Shown: one piece after another, positions 59,614 through 64,000 of the stretch
How the letters are laid out: each line of letters starts with the position of its first letter
How positions within the stretch are numbered: the stretch's first letter is position 1
Assembly: GCA_013180625.2 (NCBI GenBank)
Contig: SNVD02014855.1
Location: 29,954-93,953 of the forward strand
Direction of reading: 5' to 3'
Length of the DNA stretch: 64,000 nt
From: Boswellia sacra
Lineage: Eukaryota; Streptophyta; Magnoliopsida; Sapindales; Burseraceae
Position numbers and translations under genes: made by a program
The notes under the pieces: generated by a model
Told to the model about the DNA's origin: nothing
The model's input: only the letters and a program-made list of their open reading frames with translations
Database searches by the model: none

Positions 59614-60480
59614 AGCACAAGAAATTCGTGAAAGCTGCATAAATCACATAGATATCTCTATCCTATGCCAATTCATGGAATTTCAATCAAAGGCTAATAC
59701 AACTATCACTTCTCAATCTCAAATTATATCCCAAATCATGTAAAAGTTGGCCAAACAATCACAAGCATTAGGCATATAATTGAAATGCTCAACATAATTG
59801 GAATAAACATCAATATATTGAATTAAAAGAATTAAAATACCATAATCTAACTACATCTTAGCCTTAGAAGAATTAGGTCATATTGAAATTAAATAAAATC
59901 CTAAACATTTGTCCTAAAAAATGAATTCAAAGAGAAAAGAAGCAAAACTAGGATTTTAAAGATGAACTTCACCCTCCAGTCGTCCTTTTTACCCTTTTGA
60001 AACCCCCAGGTAAGTCTTATAATGGCCTATTTTATGCTTAAAGAGTTGGGGACAAAAATTGGAAAGAATTAGATTGTTAAAACTTTCCAAATTCATGATA
60101 GTGTCATGGCTCAAGTGTTGCAGCACTACAACCCTATTCATAGCACTACGGCGTTAGTGCCTTTGACTTGTGGAAGTTTGTGTGCACTTGTTTTAGCTTT
60201 GCAGAATTTCAACCTTGTGCTACTTGCATTATTTTGATAATAAATTTCAATTCACAACTAGGATTAATGAACCATAAAATTCTCCAAAAAGTAGGCTTCC
60301 TTAGCTTTCTAATGGTATATAGGTCATAATCTGGTTCATTGTAGATTGGTATAGTTTAATACGTGAATTTGATTGTCCGACAGGGGCGAAATTTGAATGA
60401 TTTTACTCTAAATTTGCTTTAATTGCTGTCATTTGCCATCTACAACCAAAGAAACTAGAAACAAAGCAAAACAAAAATAA
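59614..60480 (-). repeat. Athila 5' LTR, part beyond the Copia B insertion
   Basis: Direct continuation of the LTR begun at 50947, following the TATTA target copy. The outer LTR boundary is not identified; 60480 is a working limit at an A-rich run. Confidence 0.5.
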
Positions 60481-62100
60481 AAAAAAAAATAATTTTATCT
60501 AGAAAACAAAACAATATGCCAAGAAAAGAGGTACTAAAATGTGTATAATTCTTTAGCTATCAAGTCTTTGATCTAAAATAAAAAATATGATATTCTTATA
60601 GCCAATATTTAAAAACTATAAATAATTATATTCAGTCTACTTCATTCCCCAAAAAAAAAGATATGTCTATAAATTTTGAAAAAAAAAATATCATAAATAC
60701 TTTATACTTAAAGTAAAATACATACACACACATGATACATATTCTAAAATATTTATTAATCAAATCTAACAATATAACAATCATTGAAATTCAAAACCCC
60801 AAAGAAAGTAAAGTTAATTTATAATAGATAAAAAAAAGTCCATTACTCATATAGTTTATATAAGTTCTCATTTATTTTGACATTTTTTAAGCTAAATGGT
60901 GATTGTACAAACTAGTATTATCATTTAAAAGAAAAAAAACCCACTAATTACCGTTTGACTCTATAATTATACTAGTATTAGTTACGTCTTAGATTACATA
61001 TTTCTTAATATAATCCAAACTATTGTCACTCATAATAAATTTGATTGTCAATAGTATTATAAAAAATTCTTATGGTGCTTAAGAAATTTCTTATGATTGT
61101 CAATAGTATTACCATAACAAGGATACTAGAAATTTAGCCTTTGTCAAGTTGGTTTTTCAACTTTTCTTGTACTTATGATATCAATTTGTATAAAAATTAA
61201 AAAAAAAAGCCTCTATTTAGGTCTTTTTTATTTAATACTTTGTTAACGAATGATGTTAAAAGTGTCCTGTTACTTATAAACTTGTTAATTGACAATCATT
61301 CAAATAAATGATAATACAATTAAATAATTATTTTACGATAGCATGTTGATGTAATTCCAATCTAATAACAATAATATGATTAACTTATGCTAATTAATTG
61401 ACATTACATACATATCAAACGTTAATAATTCCATTAATTGATTTAAATTTCAATAGATCATATGTTTAAGATTACAAGATTGTTGTTATCATATTTCAAT
61501 TTCCATTTTTATAATGAAATATATTGATTATACTAGACATATGCATTTTGGAAATAATCTTATTAATAGTGCAATAAATTAATTAGTATTTAATAACCTA
61601 TATTAAAATGGTATTATACAAATTTAATTACTATGGAATACAAATATTTTATTTTTTTATTATGACATGAATATTGATGTTAATATATTAAAAGAATCAT
61701 AATTATTAATTAACATGTGACTTTTGTCAAAGTTTTGGATTATTTGTAAAACTACACATAATTCATATGTATGAGAAGGTTAACAAATATAACGCTAAAA
61801 ATTTATAAAGCAGTCTCAAAATTTTAAAGATTTAAAGAAATACCAATATATCCTATAGGGTGGAGTAGGGTGACAGGTTTAAGAGGCTTGTCCCATACCC
61901 TAAATCTTATGATTAGAAGAACAATTGCATGAAAAAAACCCTAAATCTCTCCCTCTTTCTTTCTTAATTTTTCTTTCCTCTTCACGATATCTATAATCAT
62001 TCGGATTAAATCCCTAATTTTATTTATGATATCAATTATCAAATCCATTGAGTTTGAGAATATATCTCATTTTTATGTTATTGTAAGCATTAGAATTTTG
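60481..62100. other. Very AT-rich intergenic DNA
   Basis: Long A/T runs, no coding frame, no recognisable element ends. Confidence 0.55.
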
Positions 62101-62429
62101 CTTATGGTTTTTAGGCCCAATGATAATAACCAGAGACATCAAATCAGAGGATTCTGTCTTAGCCATAGAGACACCTAGATCAATACCAAAAATGGGGTAG
62201 AAAGCCAAATAGGCTTATGATCAGTGCGATACCAGTAAGGAGTGGTTGAGACCCTAGAAATCATGTTTGCTCGATTATGCAGATTGACCTTTGCAATAAG
62301 GCTACCGTGAGGGTTGGAAGGGGAGCAAAAAGCCCTCCTCTCAGGGGCTCAAGGGTAGCACCCTTGGCCATTAATGGTAAATGTCGGAGTTAGCATCCAG
62401 AAACAGGGTTGGCACTTGTCAGCTAAGAC

Positions 62430-62790
62430 TTGCGCCTTTAGTAGTATAGACGCATGCCTCTAGCCCTAGAGGCGATGCACGAGCACCTTTATCCACTATC
62501 GGCTGTGCATGAGCACCTTTAGAACTATAGGCGGGTGCCTTTATAACAAGAGGCAGCACGTGAGTGCCTTTATCCACTAAAGACGATGCACGAGCGCTTT
62601 TAGGCATTAAAGGCAACGCACGAGCACCTTTATCAACTAGAGATGGTGCATGAGTGCCTTTAGCCACGAAAGGCGGCATACAAGTGCCTTTAGCCTTAGA
62701 GGCAGTGCATGAGTGTCTGTAGTCATCAGAGGTGAACGCCTCTAGTAGAGGCGTGTGCCTTTAGTACTATAGGCGCATGCCTGTAACTAC
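62430..62790. repeat. Irregular minisatellite of ~27-33-bp units
   Basis: About a dozen variants of the phrase gcacgagcacctttatccac / gtgcctttag with intervening aggc. Unit length varies. The open frame across it on the minus strand (62419-62679) is a product of the repetition, not a gene. Confidence 0.8.
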
Positions 62791-64000
62791 AATCTCACAT
62801 CAGAAAAAGAGCTTAATTTCTGGCTAGCTTGAGCCTATATAAGGTAAGCGACTTTTGGTTCAAAGTAAGTTGTTTTTGGAGGAAAATACCTAGAAAATCA
62901 TATTTTGGTGTTCTCTACGATCAAGATTCTTCCTCTAATAGTGATCAGAGTCAGGTAAGGTTCTAAGGGGCTTTTCTCATATTTAAAATTTTGTTTATTT
63001 TTAGTTAATTGCCAAGATTAGTCTAGGTATAGTGAGGAGATAATTATACCATGTTTAGTTTAGAAGTAATTTAGTTAATTATGCAATGTTTCGTTTAGGA
63101 TTAATAGAAGTTAATTTGTTACGTGTGATTAGTAGTTAAATATGTAGCTAAATAGTTGCTAGTTATGCCATAATTAGTAGTTAATTACATATTTCATTAA
63201 TAGCTAATTGTGCATAATTAGTGAGTAATTATGTAGTTAATAAGTGATTAGTTAAGCATGATTGACAGTTAATTAATGGCTAATTTTATGATGCTTAGAA
63301 ATTATGCTTGTTTAGTGTAGTTAGTTGATGATTAATGATGCCATGATTAGAATAGAAATACCATGATTAATGTTATACTTAGTTGATAATTGGCTTGATT
63401 ATGCTTATCATTGCTAATGCTTCTATTTGAAGGTGAAGGATCAATATAGAATCCCTTTAGTTTATGGTAGCATTTAATTAATTGCAATATTATTTGAATT
63501 GCTGTAATCCTCAATTCTTTCCCCCATGTTTAAAGCCTATGTAATCAATTCTCCTCCCTTTTCTATGAATGTATATAAACTATTCACCTCAAATGTAATA
63601 ATAAGATAAAATGTAGTTGTGTGTGCATAATAAGACTTACGATCAAGATAAGATACCATTAGTGACATAGAATTTCGAACTTAATAAACCCTAGTGAAGG
63701 CCGGATTAACGTCTAGGCAGGTATAACCCGTACCTAATTTCTCGAACTCGTCTTTGAAAGGATAATGGATTTTCAAGTCTGAAGAAGCAAGGATTGGTTA
63801 CCGTCATCCAATTTTTTCCTGTGATTAATTACTCGAGTGACGATTCCATCATTTCTACGGGTCTTGTCTTTGTGACTTGACCAGTATAGCCCTTTACATC
63901 TTCGAAAGGAGCTTAGAAAAGTAGTACCGAAGTTTTGAGCACTTGGAGTGGGATGAAAGCCCCACTTATAGTTACCTTTCAAAAGTTTTCAAGTGTAAAA
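62791..64000. other. Possible LTR promoter region and flank, no gene seen
   Basis: cctatataagg at about 62836 could be a TATA box. Together with the minisatellite just upstream it resembles the layout of the Tat LTRs in this window, but I see no second LTR, primer site or polypurine tract. After 63000 there are many short ttagttaatt-type phrases to about 63400; after that the sequence is less AT-rich and non-coding up to the window end. Confidence 0.35.

Noticed and set aside
61930..61960. ccctaaa-like phrase suggesting interstitial telomere repeat
   Set aside because: Only a single unit is present; no tandem array.
62419..62679. 86-codon open frame with repeated KGAR/KGTH motifs
   Set aside because: It is produced by the underlying minisatellite, and the neighbouring DNA gives no gene context.
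1..64000. Search for a multi-gene defence, biosynthetic or regulatory cluster
   Set aside because: Apart from the 15.2-kb gene, all coding signals are retroelement polyproteins or isolated pseudogene fragments; no co-oriented set of intact genes exists in the window.

Overview
The window looks like AT-rich intergenic DNA of a eudicot plant nuclear genome. The evidence is a PPR gene of the restorer-like type, plant intron borders, nested LTR retrotransposons of plant-only lineages (Tat, Athila, chromovirus, several Copia) with plant-type primer-binding sites, and MITE-like inverted-repeat elements. Only one gene looks intact: a three-exon gene at 15200-16426 (+) coding for a 346-residue protein with a Ser/Asp repeat and a run of 14 histidines.

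Layout. 1-2840: AT-rich DNA with a decayed minus-strand gene fragment (288-610) and a 43-bp tandem duplication. 2840-11874: a PPR pseudogene (+) split by a minus-strand chromovirus Ty3/Gypsy element (4077-11453; 515-bp LTRs; TTAA target duplication). That element carries an internal 1,678-bp tandem duplication. 12382-13441: a protein-kinase-like C-terminal relic (-) next to a 0.4-kb tandem duplication. 15200-16426: the intact gene. 17420-42155: a three-layer nest. A Copia element (C, minus) had its ~216-bp 3' LTR split by a Tat-lineage Gypsy element (+, 17610-40260; 1.8-kb LTRs; ATTAT duplication). The Tat element was in turn entered by a second Copia (A, minus, 29267-36416; GATTC duplication). 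The Tat element has dual RNase H domains, an antisense ORF region and minisatellite-bearing LTRs. 42300-45440: a plus-strand, SIRE-like Copia relic (D). 45947-46452: an element with ~130-bp terminal inverted repeats. 47300-60480: an Athila relic (-) whose 5' LTR was entered by Copia B (51347-59608; TATTA duplication), which belongs to the same family as A. 60480-64000: AT-rich DNA with a minisatellite and a possible LTR promoter around 62.4-62.9 kb.

How the parts relate. Apart from the 15.2-kb gene, nothing here works as a pathway; the window is a record of successive insertions. All element polyproteins inspected carry stops or frameshifts. Copia B has almost identical LTRs in the part compared by eye, so it is probably the youngest, although its internal region holds dense single-base indels. 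I found no convincing new multi-gene system. The most unusual items are the in-element tandem duplication with an open RT-to-Gag junction, the antisense ORF region of the Tat element, the palindromic 31-bp minisatellite inside the Tat LTRs, and the His/Ser-Asp-rich protein. All comparisons were made by eye; family names rest on recognised motifs, not on searches.
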